Made by a program: the position numbers and the translations under genes
Source of the DNA: Candidatus Methylopumilus sp.
GTDB taxonomy: Bacteria; Pseudomonadota; Gammaproteobacteria; Burkholderiales; Methylophilaceae
Direction: 5' to 3'
Length of the DNA: 64,000 nt
Assembly: GCA_009693175.1 (NCBI GenBank)
Contig: SHXT01000001.1
Coordinates: forward strand, 1 to 64,000
Shown: piece after piece, positions 53,725 through 63,721 of the stretch
Position numbering within the stretch: the stretch's first letter is position 1
Layout: the number at the start of each line of letters is the position of its first letter
Notes under the pieces: generated by a model
The model's database searches: none
The model's input: the letters and a program-made list of their open reading frames with translations, nothing else
Told to the model about the DNA's origin: nothing

Positions 53725-53793
53725 TTCGTACATTTGTATGCACTACTCTCGATGTTATAATTCTTAAATCTTAGATCATTCACCGATATCACC

Positions 53794-54192
53794 ATGTTAA
53801 AACTTACCGCTATTTACGCTGCTATTCTTACCTTTGTATATGTCAAACTCACGCTTAACGTTATCAGCTTAAGGCGACAACATACAATATCACTTGGTGA
53901 TGGTGGTCGAGACGATCTTAGACAAGCTATTCGCTCGCACGCAAACTTTGCAGAGTATGTACCTATCGGCCTTATTCTTTTGGGTTGTCTTGAAGCGAAT
54001 CATATTCATTGGACCATCGTATTATTACTAGGTGGCATATTTACTATGGGTCGACTTTATTATGCAAAAGCATTTCTTGAAACAACTCCCAATATAGATC
54101 TTAGAGTAAAAGGAATGAAATATACACTTTGGGGTCTTCAAGCACTTGCTGCGACAAATGTTGTTATGATCATCATTCAAAAAATTCTTTAA
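53794..54192 (+). CDS. MAPEG family membrane protein
   Basis: 132 residues, four helices. The MAPEG pattern is visible in LRQAIRSHANFAEYVPIGLILL and GGIFTMGRLYYAKAF. The family includes glutathione transferases and YecN-like proteins of unknown role. A rhodanese gene follows after 19 bp. Confidence 0.82.
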   Translation: MLKLTAIYAAILTFVYVKLTLNVISLRRQHTISLGDGGRDDLRQAIRSHANFAEYVPIGLILLGCLEANHIHWTIVLLLGGIFTMGRLYYAKAFLETTPNIDLRVKGMKYTLWGLQALAATNVVMIIIQKIL

Positions 54193-54211
54193 TTTTTTTA
54201 AATTTATTACG

Positions 54212-54535
54212 ATGACTACTTTTATTACAATTGATGCTTCAACTTTGAGCAGTATGCTCAAAAAAGAAAATATGTTGCTGATTGACGTGAGAAATGATGA
54301 TGAGGTTGTAAAAGGCATCATTAAAGGCGCAAAGCACATCCCCTTAGCAATTCTTCCACAAGAAATTAATAAGCTTCCTAAGAAATCAAGTATTGTTTTT
54401 TATTGCCATAGTGGAGTTCGCTCAGCACATGCAGCATCTTATCTTGCAGAACAAGATTACCATGATGTTTATAATTTAGCGGGTGGTGTAATTGCATGGG
54501 CGAATGCAGGATTTGTTTTTTCAACACTTAAATAA
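54212..54535 (+). CDS. Single-domain rhodanese-like sulfurtransferase
   Basis: 107 residues, one rhodanese domain. Active-site Cys65 lies in FYCHSGVRS, with LIDVRNDDEV as the family start motif. It carries persulfide sulfur. The stop overlaps the start of a TusA-like gene, so the two probably form a sulfur relay. Confidence 0.88.
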   Translation: MTTFITIDASTLSSMLKKENMLLIDVRNDDEVVKGIIKGAKHIPLAILPQEINKLPKKSSIVFYCHSGVRSAHAASYLAEQDYHDVYNLAGGVIAWANAGFVFSTLK

Positions 54536-54774
54536 TGATGCACTTTGATAGTGAAGTAGATGCAACAGGGCTTAAATGTCCGCTCCCTATTCTTAAGTGT
54601 AAAAAAAGCTTAAATGAAATTAAATCTAATCAAGTTCTCAAAATTATTGCAACAGACCCAGGAAGTAAAAAAGATTTTGAAGCCTTTTGTCGTCAGACAG
54701 GGCACACCCTTTTATCTATGGAAGACAAGAATAATATCATTATTTTCTATATTAAGAAACGTGATCTAGACTAA
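54535..54774 (+). CDS. TusA/SirA-like sulfurtransferase
   Basis: 79 residues. The family motif [18 protein letters not shown] contains the persulfide Cys15. It overlaps the rhodanese stop and, at its 3' end, the stop of convergent valS by 9 bp. Probably receives sulfur from the rhodanese; whether it serves tRNA thiolation or another pathway is unknown. Confidence 0.85.
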   Translation: MMHFDSEVDATGLKCPLPILKCKKSLNEIKSNQVLKIIATDPGSKKDFEAFCRQTGHTLLSMEDKNNIIIFYIKKRDLD

Positions 54775-57567
54775 TTTTTTAAGCTGAGCTTCAAGTTTTT
54801 CAAATGTCTCTGTAAATTCTTTCAAACGTTTTTTTTCTTGCACTACAACAGCTTCGGGTGCACGGTCTACAAAACTTGCATTCTGCAATTTACCATTAGC
54901 TTTTTGAATTTCGATCTGAATACGATTAAGTTCTTTTGTAATTCTTTCCTTTTCTTCTTCCACATTCACTTCGACCTTAAGCATCAATTTAAAATCTTTT
55001 AGTAACATTACGGGGGCTTCCATTATTGGTAACTCATCTAAAACTTCAACATCAGTTAATTTTGCAAGTGCTTTAAGATAGGGCACATAAGATTTAAGTA
55101 TTTGCTTATCACCCGCAATGATGAGTGGAATTTTTTGTGCAGGTGAAATATTCATATCTCCACGAAGTTTACGACAGACGTCTGCCATCTCTTTTAAAAG
55201 AGACATCCAATGCATACTTTCTTGATCTATTTTTTTGGAATCACTTTGAGGATAATCCTCGAGCATAATAGAAACACTTTCTTTGCCATTCATATGGCCT
55301 ATAGTCTGCCAGATTTCTTCAGTAATAAAAGGCATTACAGGATGCAATAAACGTAAAATAGTTTCAAGCACGCGCAACAGTGTCCGCCGTGTTGCTCTTT
55401 GTTCAGCATCACTACCCAATTGTATTTGAACTTTAGCAACTTCAAGATACCAATCACAGAATTCATCCCACACAAGTTGATAAAGCTCTTGTGATAGCAA
55501 ATCAAAACGATATTCTGCAAATGCTTTTTCGATCGCAATTTCTTTTTCTTGTAATAAACTTACAATCCAACGATCCGCTTTTGAAAATTCAAGATAACCA
55601 TCCACGCAATCACCAAAACCATTCTCCTTACCTTCGCAATTCATTAATACAAAGCGTGTAGCATTCCATAATTTATTGCAGAAATTTCGATATCCTTCGC
55701 AGCGCTGAAGATCAAATTTAATATCACGTCCTGGGCTAGCTAAGCTTGCATATGTAAATCGCAATGCATCTGTACCAAAAGCAGAAATACCTTCTGGAAA
55801 TTCCTTACGTGTTTTTTTACTAATTGATTCAGCTTGTTTTGGATTCATAAGACTGGTTGTTCTTTTTTCTATCAAAGCGTCTAATGAAATGCCATCAATC
55901 AAATCAATCGGGTCAAGTACATTACCTTTTGACTTACTCATTTTTTGACCTTCAGCATCACGAATGAGCCCATGCACATACACATGTTTAAATGGAGTCT
56001 TGCCGGTAATATGTTTTGTCATCATTACCATACGCGCTACCCAGAAAAAAATAATATCAAAACCTGTCACCAGTACTGTGGAAGGCAAATAAAGATCGAG
56101 TGCTGGATTTGATATCTTTGGATAATCAGGAGTCCAATCGAGTGTTGAAAAAGGCCAGAGGGCTGATGAATACCATGTATCTAACACATCAGGGTCGCGC
56201 TTAATTTCACCCTGATAACCATCTTTTAAGGCTAAGGCTTTTGCTTCATCTTCATTACGTGCAACCCACATCTCTCCTTTGTTGCCATACCATGCTGGAA
56301 TTTGATGTCCCCACCAAAGTTGTCTTGAGATACACCAGTCTTGAATATTATTTAACCACTGATTATAAGTATTCACCCAACTGTCTGGATAGAATTTAAT
56401 CTCACCTTTAGCAACTACATCGAGTGCTTTTTCTGTAATACTTTTTCCGTCATGTCCTTTTTTTGACATCGCGACAAACCATTGATCAGTCAACATTGGC
56501 TCAATTACAACATCAGTTCTGTCACCACGTGGAATTTTGAGTTTATGTTTTTCAGTCTTGACGAGATAACCTTGCGCATCTAAGTCTTCTATAATTTTTT
56601 TTCGCGCTTCGAAACGTTCTAAACCTTGATAAATTTTTGGTGCTAATTCATTAATGTGCCCATCTAAAGTAAGTACACTAATCATAGGTAACTTATGACG
56701 TATACCTACATCGTAATCATTAAAGTCATGAGCAGGCGTCACTTTTACAACGCCTGTACCAAATGTTTGGTCTACATAATCATCTGCAATGATAGGAATA
56801 TCACGATCACATAAAGGAAGTTTTATCATTTGACCTACAAGCGATTGATAACGCGTATCTTCTGGATGCACCATGATTGCAACATCTCCCAACATCGTTT
56901 CGGGTCTTGTCGTTGCAACCGTTAAATGGCCTTTGCCTGAAGCGAGTGGATATTGAATGTGCCACAAGAATCCATCTTTCTCTTCTTGTACTACTTCTAA
57001 ATCAGATACCGCGGTTTGTAATTGGATATCCCAATTTACTAAACGTTTACCACGATAAATGAGACCCTCTTTATATAAACTAACAAATGTTTCTGTCACC
57101 GTTTTCGATAAACCTTCATCCATCGTGAAGCGCTCTCTTGACCAATCAAGTGAAGTGCCTAAGCGTCGCATTTGTTGCGTAATAGTTCCGCCAGAATAAG
57201 TTTTCCATTCCCAGACTTTTTCTAAAAACTTTTCTCGACCAAGATCGTGTTTTGTAACGCCCTCTTGATCAAGCTGCCTTTCAACTACAATTTGTGTCGC
57301 AATGCCTGCGTGATCGGTGCCTGGTTGCCATAAAGTATTATCACCTTTCATGCGGTGATAACGTATTAACGCATCCATTAATGTCTGATTAAATCCGTGC
57401 CCCATGTGCAAAGTACCTGTCACATTAGGTGGTGGCAATAAAATACAAAATGCATTTTTTTTGTGGTTATCTAGACCTGCTTGATAAAACCCTTTAGATT
57501 CCCAAAACTGATACCAATGACTTTCAATATCTTTTGGGTTAAAAGGTTTAGAGAAATTATTTTCCAT
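54766..57567 (-). CDS. valS: Valyl-tRNA synthetase
   Basis: 933 residues from [18 protein letters not shown]. Class I signatures are [11 protein letters not shown] (HIGH-type) and [10 protein letters not shown] (KMSKS-type). The editing domain and the C-terminal coiled-coil arm (about 870-933) are present. It charges tRNA-Val. An in-frame ATG nine codons upstream is less likely. Confidence 0.96.
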   Translation of the reverse strand: MENNFSKPFNPKDIESHWYQFWESKGFYQAGLDNHKKNAFCILLPPPNVTGTLHMGHGFNQTLMDALIRYHRMKGDNTLWQPGTDHAGIATQIVVERQLDQEGVTKHDLGREKFLEKVWEWKTYSGGTITQQMRRLGTSLDWSRERFTMDEGLSKTVTETFVSLYKEGLIYRGKRLVNWDIQLQTAVSDLEVVQEEKDGFLWHIQYPLASGKGHLTVATTRPETMLGDVAIMVHPEDTRYQSLVGQMIKLPLCDRDIPIIADDYVDQTFGTGVVKVTPAHDFNDYDVGIRHKLPMISVLTLDGHINELAPKIYQGLERFEARKKIIEDLDAQGYLVKTEKHKLKIPRGDRTDVVIEPMLTDQWFVAMSKKGHDGKSITEKALDVVAKGEIKFYPDSWVNTYNQWLNNIQDWCISRQLWWGHQIPAWYGNKGEMWVARNEDEAKALALKDGYQGEIKRDPDVLDTWYSSALWPFSTLDWTPDYPKISNPALDLYLPSTVLVTGFDIIFFWVARMVMMTKHITGKTPFKHVYVHGLIRDAEGQKMSKSKGNVLDPIDLIDGISLDALIEKRTTSLMNPKQAESISKKTRKEFPEGISAFGTDALRFTYASLASPGRDIKFDLQRCEGYRNFCNKLWNATRFVLMNCEGKENGFGDCVDGYLEFSKADRWIVSLLQEKEIAIEKAFAEYRFDLLSQELYQLVWDEFCDWYLEVAKVQIQLGSDAEQRATRRTLLRVLETILRLLHPVMPFITEEIWQTIGHMNGKESVSIMLEDYPQSDSKKIDQESMHWMSLLKEMADVCRKLRGDMNISPAQKIPLIIAGDKQILKSYVPYLKALAKLTDVEVLDELPIMEAPVMLLKDFKLMLKVEVNVEEEKERITKELNRIQIEIQKANGKLQNASFVDRAPEAVVVQEKKRLKEFTETFEKLEAQLKKLV

Positions 57568-57659
57568 GAATAAAACACATAGCAGATTTGTCAAAAATTC
57601 ATTTTAACATAGGGATGAAGTGATATCAGGGCTCATGGCAGGTTGATACCACAAAAAAA

Positions 57660-58415
57660 TCACTTAGAGCAAACAGGGCAGGCGAGATCTTTTTTAAGAT
57701 TAATATTTTTCCATTGCATTGATTTCACATCTAACAATAACAAACGACCTTCTAAAGACTGCCCAATGCCTAGGATAAGCTTCATTACTTCAGCAGCTTG
57801 TGCAGTTCCAATCATACCAACGGTTCCTGAAAATACACCATTGTCAGCACAGCGCGTTTCATTGCGATCGCCTGTGTCAGGAAAAAGACAATGATAACAA
57901 GGGCTCGTATCATGCCGCATATCAAACACACTCACCTGTCCCTCAAACCCTACAGCAGCACCAGAGACTAAAGGTTTTTTAAGTTCAACTGCAATACGAT
58001 TGATTGCGTAGCGTGTAGCAAAATTATCTGAGCCATCAATGATGACATCAACATTTTTTGCAATCTCTTTCATGCTTTTTTCTGTTTGTTTTTCGGTCAC
58101 AGCAATCACTTCAACATCTGGATTAAGTGAATCAACAAATTGTTTAGCAGAAGATGCTTTGTTAAGTCCTACTGATTGCGTGTCATGAATAATTTGTCTT
58201 TGAAGATTAGTTAAATCAACATTGTCAAAATCACAGATCGTGATTTTTCCGATACCAGCTGCTGCACAATAGATTGTAATAGGGGAGCCTAGTCCACCCG
58301 CACCTACAATGAGTATATGACTTTTAAGAAGTTTTTCTTGTCCTTGATATTCAATATCAGGTAACAAAATATGACGGCTATATCGAAGAAGTTGCTGATC
58401 ATCCATATCATGCAT
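57660..58415 (-). CDS. moeB: ThiF/MoeB/HesA family adenylyltransferase
   Basis: 251 residues, close to E. coli MoeB (249). ATP site GAGGLGS (38-44), NLQRQ, the DGSDNFATRY loop and two CxxC zinc pairs (YHCLF region and ACPVC at the end). It adenylates the C-terminal glycine of a ubiquitin-like sulfur carrier (MoaD or ThiS). Which carrier it serves is not shown; moeB is the usual label for this type. Confidence 0.88.
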   Translation of the reverse strand: MHDMDDQQLLRYSRHILLPDIEYQGQEKLLKSHILIVGAGGLGSPITIYCAAAGIGKITICDFDNVDLTNLQRQIIHDTQSVGLNKASSAKQFVDSLNPDVEVIAVTEKQTEKSMKEIAKNVDVIIDGSDNFATRYAINRIAVELKKPLVSGAAVGFEGQVSVFDMRHDTSPCYHCLFPDTGDRNETRCADNGVFSGTVGMIGTAQAAEVMKLILGIGQSLEGRLLLLDVKSMQWKNINLKKDLACPVCSK

Positions 58416-58481
58416 TAAACATAAATTGAAGTTGAAATGACTATATCGTCAATTAACCCTTGATTCAATGCATTTAAAAGT

Positions 58482-58558
58482 TGGGGTGGCTGATGGGGCT
58501 CGAACCCACGACAACAGGAATCACAATCCTGGACTCTACCAACTGAGCTACAGCCACC
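58482..58558 (-). tRNA. tRNA-His (GTG)
   Basis: Complete cloverleaf on the minus strand with encoded CCA, the extra G-1 facing C73, acceptor GTGGCTG/CAGCCAC and anticodon GTG in loop TTGTGAT. Last of three tRNAs in one operon. Confidence 0.95.
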
Positions 58559-58573
58559 AATGAAACATGAAAT

Positions 58574-58650
58574 TGGCCTGCCCGACAGGAATTGAACCTG
58601 TAACCCCCAACTTAGAAGGTTGGTGCTCTATCCAGTTGAGCTACGGGCAG
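58574..58650 (-). tRNA. tRNA-Arg (TCT)
   Basis: Minus-strand cloverleaf, acceptor CTGCCCG/CGGGCAG, anticodon loop CTTCTAA (anticodon TCT), T arm ACAGG-TTCAATT-CCTGT, CCA encoded. Confidence 0.95.
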
Positions 58651-58713
58651 CTTAACAACACAAAGCGCGTTACAGAAAATCCTTTTTTTCTATAGTAAAT
58701 GAGATGCTAAATC

Positions 58714-58790
58714 TGGTCGGGGTGGAGAGATTCGAACTCCCGACATCCTGCTCCCAAAGCAGGCGCGCTACCAGGCTACGCTACACCCCG
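58714..58790 (-). tRNA. tRNA-Pro (TGG)
   Basis: Minus-strand cloverleaf, acceptor CGGGGTG/CACCCCG, anticodon loop TTTGGGA (anticodon TGG), T arm GGGAG-TTCGAAT-CTCTC, CCA encoded. First gene of the Pro-Arg-His operon. Confidence 0.95.
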
Positions 58791-58798
58791 AGGGCGAG

Positions 58799-58827
58799 AA
58801 TATAGCCTAATTAAGGGTTTAGGTCAA
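58799..58827 (-). promoter_or_regulatory. Promoter of the tRNA Pro-Arg-His operon
   Basis: On the minus strand TTGACC (-35, 58822-58827) and TATATT (-10, 58799-58804) are separated by 17 bp, with tRNA-Pro starting 9 bp beyond. A near-consensus sigma-70 promoter. Confidence 0.75.
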
Positions 58828-58855
58828 ATGAAACGACCCTTCTTAAGCCCTGTAA

Positions 58856-59164
58856 TTATGGCTTAACTGAAGATTTAATGGACTTTTTATGAGCATGCTT
58901 ACCTTTTTTATCTTTACATGCATTTAACTCTTCTTTGGACATAGTGCCATCATGGTCCTTATCCATAAGAGCAAAATCTTTTTTGCAAATTGCCATTGCT
59001 TCATCGCGATCGAGCATTCCATCGTGATCAATATCAGCCTCATCAAATGATTTTTTACTGTGCATTTTGCAATGTTCACCCTTGCCTTCGTGCGCTGAAT
59101 ACACGTTCGTATTTAAACCAAATATTAATCCTAGTAAAATTAACCAAAATCTTTTTTTCATCAT
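58856..59164 (-). CDS. Exported EF-hand protein
   Basis: About 102 residues from MMKKRFWLILLGL, behind a GAGAAG ribosome binding site. Signal peptide about 1-22 (cleavage near VYSA). Two EF-hand loops are complete: DIDHDGMLDRDE and DKDHDGTMSKEE. The rest is Lys/His-rich. Likely a periplasmic calcium-binding protein. The second loop position is not Pro, so it lacks the lanmodulin hallmark and lanthanide binding is not supported. The longer start at 59185 is possible. Confidence 0.78.
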   Translation of the reverse strand: MMKKRFWLILLGLIFGLNTNVYSAHEGKGEHCKMHSKKSFDEADIDHDGMLDRDEAMAICKKDFALMDKDHDGTMSKEELNACKDKKGKHAHKKSIKSSVKP

Positions 59165-59296
59165 ACTTCTCTTTTTCTGAATCATTTAATATTTATCATA
59201 CCCTGTGATCTCTTTTCTTACAAAAGATTCACCGGTATCAAATATGTATAAAAGATCAATATGTTAAAATGACTTCTTTTATCGATGGATAGACTG

Positions 59297-60151
59297 ATGT
59301 CAGCCACCATAATTGACGGGAAAGCTGTTGCTGAAAATCTTCTTATAAAACTCAAAGAAGAAATTGATGCTAGATCAAGAGAGGGTAAACGCAATCCTAG
59401 TTTAGCGGTTATTCTTGTCGGCTCAAATCTAGCTTCTTCGATTTATGTTAGAAATAAGCGCTTAGCCTGTGAAAAAATTGGTGTGAAATCGATAGCCTAC
59501 GACCTGCCAAGCGAAACATCTGAAAAAGAACTTATTCAGATTATTGAAAAATTAAATAATGACAATGAAGTAGATGGTATTTTAGTGCAATCGCCATTAC
59601 CACCCCATATTAATAATGATGTGATTTTCGAAACCATTGCTCCTCATAAAGATGTCGATGGATTTCATCCAAAAAATATTGGATTATTAGCAATAAGACA
59701 ACCTAAATTACGATCATGCACTCCCTATGGTGTAATTAAATTAATTGAAGCTACTAAGCTTTCAACGCGTGGTCTTGATGCTTTAGTTGTGGGAGCCTCA
59801 AATCATGTTGGGCGTCCAATGGGCTTAGAACTTCTTTTAGCGGGTTGTACAACTACAATATGTCACCGCTATACTCAACATCTTCAGCAAAAAGTCGAAT
59901 TAGCAGACATTGTTATTGCAGCAGTCGGCAAACCAGGTTTTATCAAAGGGAATTGGATTAAACCGGGTGCAATTGTGATTGATATTGGGATTAATCGCCT
60001 TGATAATGGAAAGATTGTAGGTGATGTTGAATTTGATGTTGCTAAAGCAAGGGCTGGATTTATTACCCCGGTTCCTGGTGGTGTAGGGCCTATGACGGTT
60101 GCTACTTTAATGGAAAATACCCTTTTCGCCCAAAAATTATCTAGTAAATAA
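59297..60151 (+). CDS. folD: Methylene-THF dehydrogenase / methenyl-THF cyclohydrolase FolD
   Basis: 284 residues from [14 protein letters not shown]. Catalytic region [15 protein letters not shown] with the conserved Lys, [12 protein letters not shown], and the NADP site [13 protein letters not shown] plus [18 protein letters not shown]. It interconverts methylene- and formyl-THF, central to C1 flux in a methylotroph. The commonly conserved VVGRSxxVG motif has Ala at the Arg position. A start four codons upstream is possible. Confidence 0.95.
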   Translation: MSATIIDGKAVAENLLIKLKEEIDARSREGKRNPSLAVILVGSNLASSIYVRNKRLACEKIGVKSIAYDLPSETSEKELIQIIEKLNNDNEVDGILVQSPLPPHINNDVIFETIAPHKDVDGFHPKNIGLLAIRQPKLRSCTPYGVIKLIEATKLSTRGLDALVVGASNHVGRPMGLELLLAGCTTTICHRYTQHLQQKVELADIVIAAVGKPGFIKGNWIKPGAIVIDIGINRLDNGKIVGDVEFDVAKARAGFITPVPGGVGPMTVATLMENTLFAQKLSSK

Positions 60152-60247
60152 ATAGCTTAAAAAATTCGTCAATAACATCTTGCTTTCATTCTCGATCGGA
60201 GTAAACTTTCGCGATTATTTTCATTTCTTTTCACTTAGGATTAAAAA

Positions 60248-61000
60248 ATGGCAGTTAAAAAAGTAACTAAAAAAATGATAGCTAAGAAAAAAGCGCCTGT
60301 TAAAAAAGTTGTCGCTAAGAAAGTGATAGCTAAGAAAAAAGCGCCTGTTAAAAAAGTTGTCGCTAAGAAAGTGATAGCTAAGAAAAAAGCACCTGTTAAA
60401 AAAGTTGTCGCTAAGAAAGTGATAGCTAAGAAAAAAGCACCTGTTAAAAAAGTTGTCACTAAGAAAGTGATAGCTAAGAAAAAAGCACCTGTTAAAAAAG
60501 TTGTTGCTTCAAAGAAACCAGTTGCTAAAAAACTAGTACCTGTAAAAGTTGTTCCGCTTAAATCTAAAGTATTTAGCTCATCTCAAAAAGGTTTAAAGCA
60601 ATTTAGGGGTTATGAAGCTAAAAAAGGTGAAGCTTACATGAGTAAGAGTCAGCTTAATCATTTCCGTACTATCCTAAATGAATGGAAAACAGAGCTAAGC
60701 CAAGATATTGATCGCACCGTTCATACAATGCAAGATGAGCTTACTTCATATGCAGATCCTAATGATCGAGCAAGCCAAGAATCTGATATGGCACTCGAAC
60801 TTAGAAATCGTGATCGTGAACGTAAACTTATTAAAAAAATAGATGATACTTTGAGAAATATGGAAAGTCAGGACTATGGTTACTGTTCTGTTTGTGGGGA
60901 AGAAATTGGTCTTAAACGTTTAGAAGCGCGTCCTACAGCAAAACTTTGTATTGATTGCAAAACGCTTGATGAGATCCGTGAAAAACAAATGGCTAGCTAA
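60248..61000 (+). CDS. dksA: DksA-type RNA polymerase-binding protein with lysine-rich repeat tail
   Basis: 250 residues. The C-terminal ~120 are DksA: a coiled-coil hairpin (MSKSQLNHFRTILNEW to RKLIKKIDDTL, with DPNDRASQESD at the tip) and a C4 zinc finger (Cys213, 216, 234, 237). With ppGpp, DksA redirects transcription. The first ~100 residues are an added tail built from 16-residue repeats AKKKAPVKKVVAKKVI, like eukaryotic histone H1 or bacterial H1-like tails, expected to bind nucleic acid. The DksA core could also start at the internal Met near residue 130. Confidence 0.92.
   Translation: MAVKKVTKKMIAKKKAPVKKVVAKKVIAKKKAPVKKVVAKKVIAKKKAPVKKVVAKKVIAKKKAPVKKVVTKKVIAKKKAPVKKVVASKKPVAKKLVPVKVVPLKSKVFSSSQKGLKQFRGYEAKKGEAYMSKSQLNHFRTILNEWKTELSQDIDRTVHTMQDELTSYADPNDRASQESDMALELRNRDRERKLIKKIDDTLRNMESQDYGYCSVCGEEIGLKRLEARPTAKLCIDCKTLDEIREKQMAS
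60281..60511 (+). repeat. 48-bp tandem repeats (about 4.8 copies) inside dksA
   Basis: Units start at 60281, 60329, 60377, 60425 and 60473 (the last partial). They differ at only a few positions and keep frame, encoding 16 residues each. Such arrays can expand or contract by slippage. Confidence 0.92.
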
Positions 61001-61020
61001 TTAATTTTAACTTGTAATAA

Positions 61021-61047
61021 AAAACCCGGATATATCCGAGTTTTTTA
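61021..61047. terminator. Bidirectional intrinsic terminator between dksA and pnp
   Basis: An AAAACCCGGATATATCCGAG hairpin with A-run on one side and T-run on the other serves convergent dksA (plus) and pnp (minus). Confidence 0.85.
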
Positions 61048-61069
61048 TTTCTTCAAATTTCCTTAATAC

Positions 61070-63208
61070 TTAATCTTCTTTTTTTTCTTTTTTACCTTCT
61101 GATTTTTCTACAGCAGGTGGTGGTTCGATTAATGCCTTTGCACTCACACGCACTCGGCCTTTATCATCCACTTCAATAACTTTTACTTTTACTTTTTGAC
61201 CTTCGGATAAGAAATCAGTTACTGCATTCACACGTTGATGAGCAATTTGTGAAATATGGAGTAATCCATCTTTACCAGGGAGTAGAGATACAATCGCGCC
61301 AAAATCTAACATCTTAATCACGGTGCCTTCATAGATTTGACCAACTTCAATTTCCGCTGTGATTTCTAAAATACGACGCTTCGCTTCTTCTCCTTGAAGT
61401 CCGTCCACACATGCAATCTTAATTGTGCCGTCATCTTCAATGTCGATCGTTGCACCAGTTTCCTCAGTCAATGCTTTAATCACTGAACCACCCTTACCAA
61501 TCACTTCACGAATTTTATCTGGATGAATTTTCACGGTAATAATTCTTGGTGCGAATGTTGATAGCTCTTTACGGCTACCTTTCATTTCTTTTTTCATAAT
61601 TGCTAAAATATGTTCGCGACCTTCTTTAGCTTGACTCAATGCCACTTGCATAATTTCAGTCGTAATACCTGTAATCTTAATGTCCATTTGAAGAGCTGTA
61701 ATGCCATCTTCAGTACCCGCTACTTTAAAATCCATATCGCCTAGATGATCTTCGTCACCCAAGATATCAGTTAATACCGCAACACGATTACCTTCTTTAA
61801 TAAGCCCCATCGCAATACCTGCCACGTGTGCTTTTAATGGTACACCTGCATCCATGAGTGCTAAACAACCACCACATACAGATGCCATGGAACTTGAACC
61901 ATTAGATTCGGTAATTTCTGAAACAACACGAATGGTATAACTAAAATCTTCTTTAGAAGGTAGAACTGCAATCAATGCACGTTTAGCTAAACGGCCATGA
62001 CCAATTTCACGACGTTTTGGTGTCCCGACGCGCCCTGTTTCGCCAGTTGCGTATGGAGGCATATTGTAATGAAGCATAAAACGATCTGAATATTCACCTT
62101 GCAGTGCATCGATCGACTGTTCATCACGACCTGTACCTAATGTAGCTACCACAAGCGCTTGAGTTTCTCCGCGTGTAAAAAGTGATGAGCCATGAGTTCT
62201 TGGAAGAACACTCGTTCTAATTGCAATAGGTCTTACCGTACGTGTATCACGACCATCAATACGTGGTTCGCCATCAAGAATTTGTGTACGTACAGTTTTT
62301 GCTTCTAAATTAAAAAATTCATTTTTAATTTTATTAGTTGCACAAGTATCAGTCTCTTCTGTAATGAGTTTAGCAAAAACCTTATTTTTAATTTCTTCTA
62401 ATTTGGCTGATCGTTCGCATTTTGATTTAATTTGAAAAGCAGCATGCACTTCTTTAGCTGCCATATCATTAATTTTTTTAATGAGTGCTTTATCAGGTTT
62501 AGGCGCAACCCAGTCCCATGGTTCTTTGCCCACTTCTTTTGCTAGCTCATTAATCATTTTAATAACTGCTTGCATTTCTTTGTGCCCATGAAGCACTGCT
62601 CCTAACATCACACTTTCAGGCAATTCTTTCGCTTCTGATTCAACCATCAATACAGCTGAGTCTGTACCTGCAACCACTAAATCAAGTTCGCTTTCTTTTA
62701 ATTGTGAAGCTGTTGGATTAGTTACATATTCTTCATTGATATAACCTACACGCACTGCACCAATCGGGCCAAAGAAAGGAATGCCTGAGATTGCTAATGC
62801 TGCGGAAGCACCAATAATTGCTGGAATATCAGAATCAATTTCACTATCTGATGAAACAACCGTAGCTACGATTTGAATCTCGTTATAAAAACTTTCTGGG
62901 AATAACGGACGTAATGGACGATCAATTAAACGTGAAGTAAGTGTTTCTTTTTCACTTGGACGACCTTCGCGCTTAAAAAAACCACCAGGAATTTTACCTG
63001 CGGCATATGTCTTTTCTTGATAGTCTACTGTAAGCGGGAAAAAATCTTGGCCTGCTTTTACATCGTGTTTACCTACTACTGCGACTAATACCACTGTATC
63101 ACCATAACTTACTAACACAGTACCGTCCGCTTGACGAGCTATCTCACCTGTTTCAAGTGTTAAGGTATGCGCACCAAATTGAATACTTTTCTTAATTGCT
63201 TTAAACAT
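61070..63208 (-). CDS. pnp: Polyribonucleotide nucleotidyltransferase
   Basis: 712 residues. Two RNase PH domains with an alpha-helical linker, then KH ([20 protein letters not shown]) and S1 ([20 protein letters not shown]) domains at the C-terminus. It degrades RNA phosphorolytically and belongs to the degradosome. It lies after rpsO as in most bacteria, separated by a terminator-like hairpin. Confidence 0.97.
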   Translation of the reverse strand: MFKAIKKSIQFGAHTLTLETGEIARQADGTVLVSYGDTVVLVAVVGKHDVKAGQDFFPLTVDYQEKTYAAGKIPGGFFKREGRPSEKETLTSRLIDRPLRPLFPESFYNEIQIVATVVSSDSEIDSDIPAIIGASAALAISGIPFFGPIGAVRVGYINEEYVTNPTASQLKESELDLVVAGTDSAVLMVESEAKELPESVMLGAVLHGHKEMQAVIKMINELAKEVGKEPWDWVAPKPDKALIKKINDMAAKEVHAAFQIKSKCERSAKLEEIKNKVFAKLITEETDTCATNKIKNEFFNLEAKTVRTQILDGEPRIDGRDTRTVRPIAIRTSVLPRTHGSSLFTRGETQALVVATLGTGRDEQSIDALQGEYSDRFMLHYNMPPYATGETGRVGTPKRREIGHGRLAKRALIAVLPSKEDFSYTIRVVSEITESNGSSSMASVCGGCLALMDAGVPLKAHVAGIAMGLIKEGNRVAVLTDILGDEDHLGDMDFKVAGTEDGITALQMDIKITGITTEIMQVALSQAKEGREHILAIMKKEMKGSRKELSTFAPRIITVKIHPDKIREVIGKGGSVIKALTEETGATIDIEDDGTIKIACVDGLQGEEAKRRILEITAEIEVGQIYEGTVIKMLDFGAIVSLLPGKDGLLHISQIAHQRVNAVTDFLSEGQKVKVKVIEVDDKGRVRVSAKALIEPPPAVEKSEGKKEKKED

Positions 63209-63287
63209 AATTTACCCTTTTCTTTTTTCATTCGTTATTCACTTCTTAATAACGAATACATTAACTAACATTTAACATCCAATAAAA

Positions 63288-63328
63288 AAGCCGACGCATC
63301 TTCCTATAAGAAGGATTGCAATCGGCTT
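63288..63328 (-). terminator. Hairpin between rpsO and pnp
   Basis: On the minus strand AAGCCGA...TCGGCTT enclose an inner ATCCTTC/GGAAGAT stem, followed by a T-run. It can terminate rpsO transcription. In E. coli this interval also holds the RNase III site for pnp autocontrol; a similar role is inference. Confidence 0.8.
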
Positions 63329-63384
63329 CAAAACTTACGAATCAATAAATCTCTTAATCTAAATTAATTTAAATAGTTAAAAAA

Positions 63385-63654
63385 TTATTTACGCAAACCA
63401 AGACGTTCAATCAATGACTGATAGCGTCCCAAACTTTTACCTTTAAGGTAATCCAATAATTTTCTGCGTTGACTTACAAGCGCTAAAAGTCCACGACGTG
63501 AGTGATGATCTTTTGCATTGGTTTTAAAATGTTCTGCTAAATAACCAATACGGCTTGTGATAAGTGCAACTTGCACTTCTGGAGATCCTGTGTCGTTCTT
63601 TGCCTGTTGATATTCACTTACAACTTTGGCTCTTTCTGTTGCTGTTGTTACCAT
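63385..63654 (-). CDS. rpsO: 30S ribosomal protein S15
   Basis: 89 residues, exactly the usual length. [35 protein letters not shown] and the final LIERLGLRK are diagnostic. It binds the central domain of 16S rRNA. Confidence 0.97.
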   Translation of the reverse strand: MVTTATERAKVVSEYQQAKNDTGSPEVQVALITSRIGYLAEHFKTNAKDHHSRRGLLALVSQRRKLLDYLKGKSLGRYQSLIERLGLRK

Positions 63655-63721
63655 TTAATCTTTTCTCCTTATTCAGAACCGCGTATTTTAATTGGATTCT
63701 ATCGATTTAACAATATGTTTC

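Noticed and set aside
57643..57894. 83-codon plus-strand frame antisense to moeB
   Set aside because: Fully inside moeB on the opposite strand, with no family resemblance or ribosome binding site.
58856..59164. Lanmodulin homologue
   Set aside because: Only two EF-hands, and neither has Pro at loop position 2, which defines lanmodulin.
60241..60459. 72-codon hydrophobic repeat frame on the minus strand
   Set aside because: It is the antisense shadow of the lysine-rich tandem repeats in dksA.
60281..60511. CRISPR-like repeat array
   Set aside because: Units are contiguous 48-bp in-frame coding repeats with no unique spacers and no cas genes nearby.
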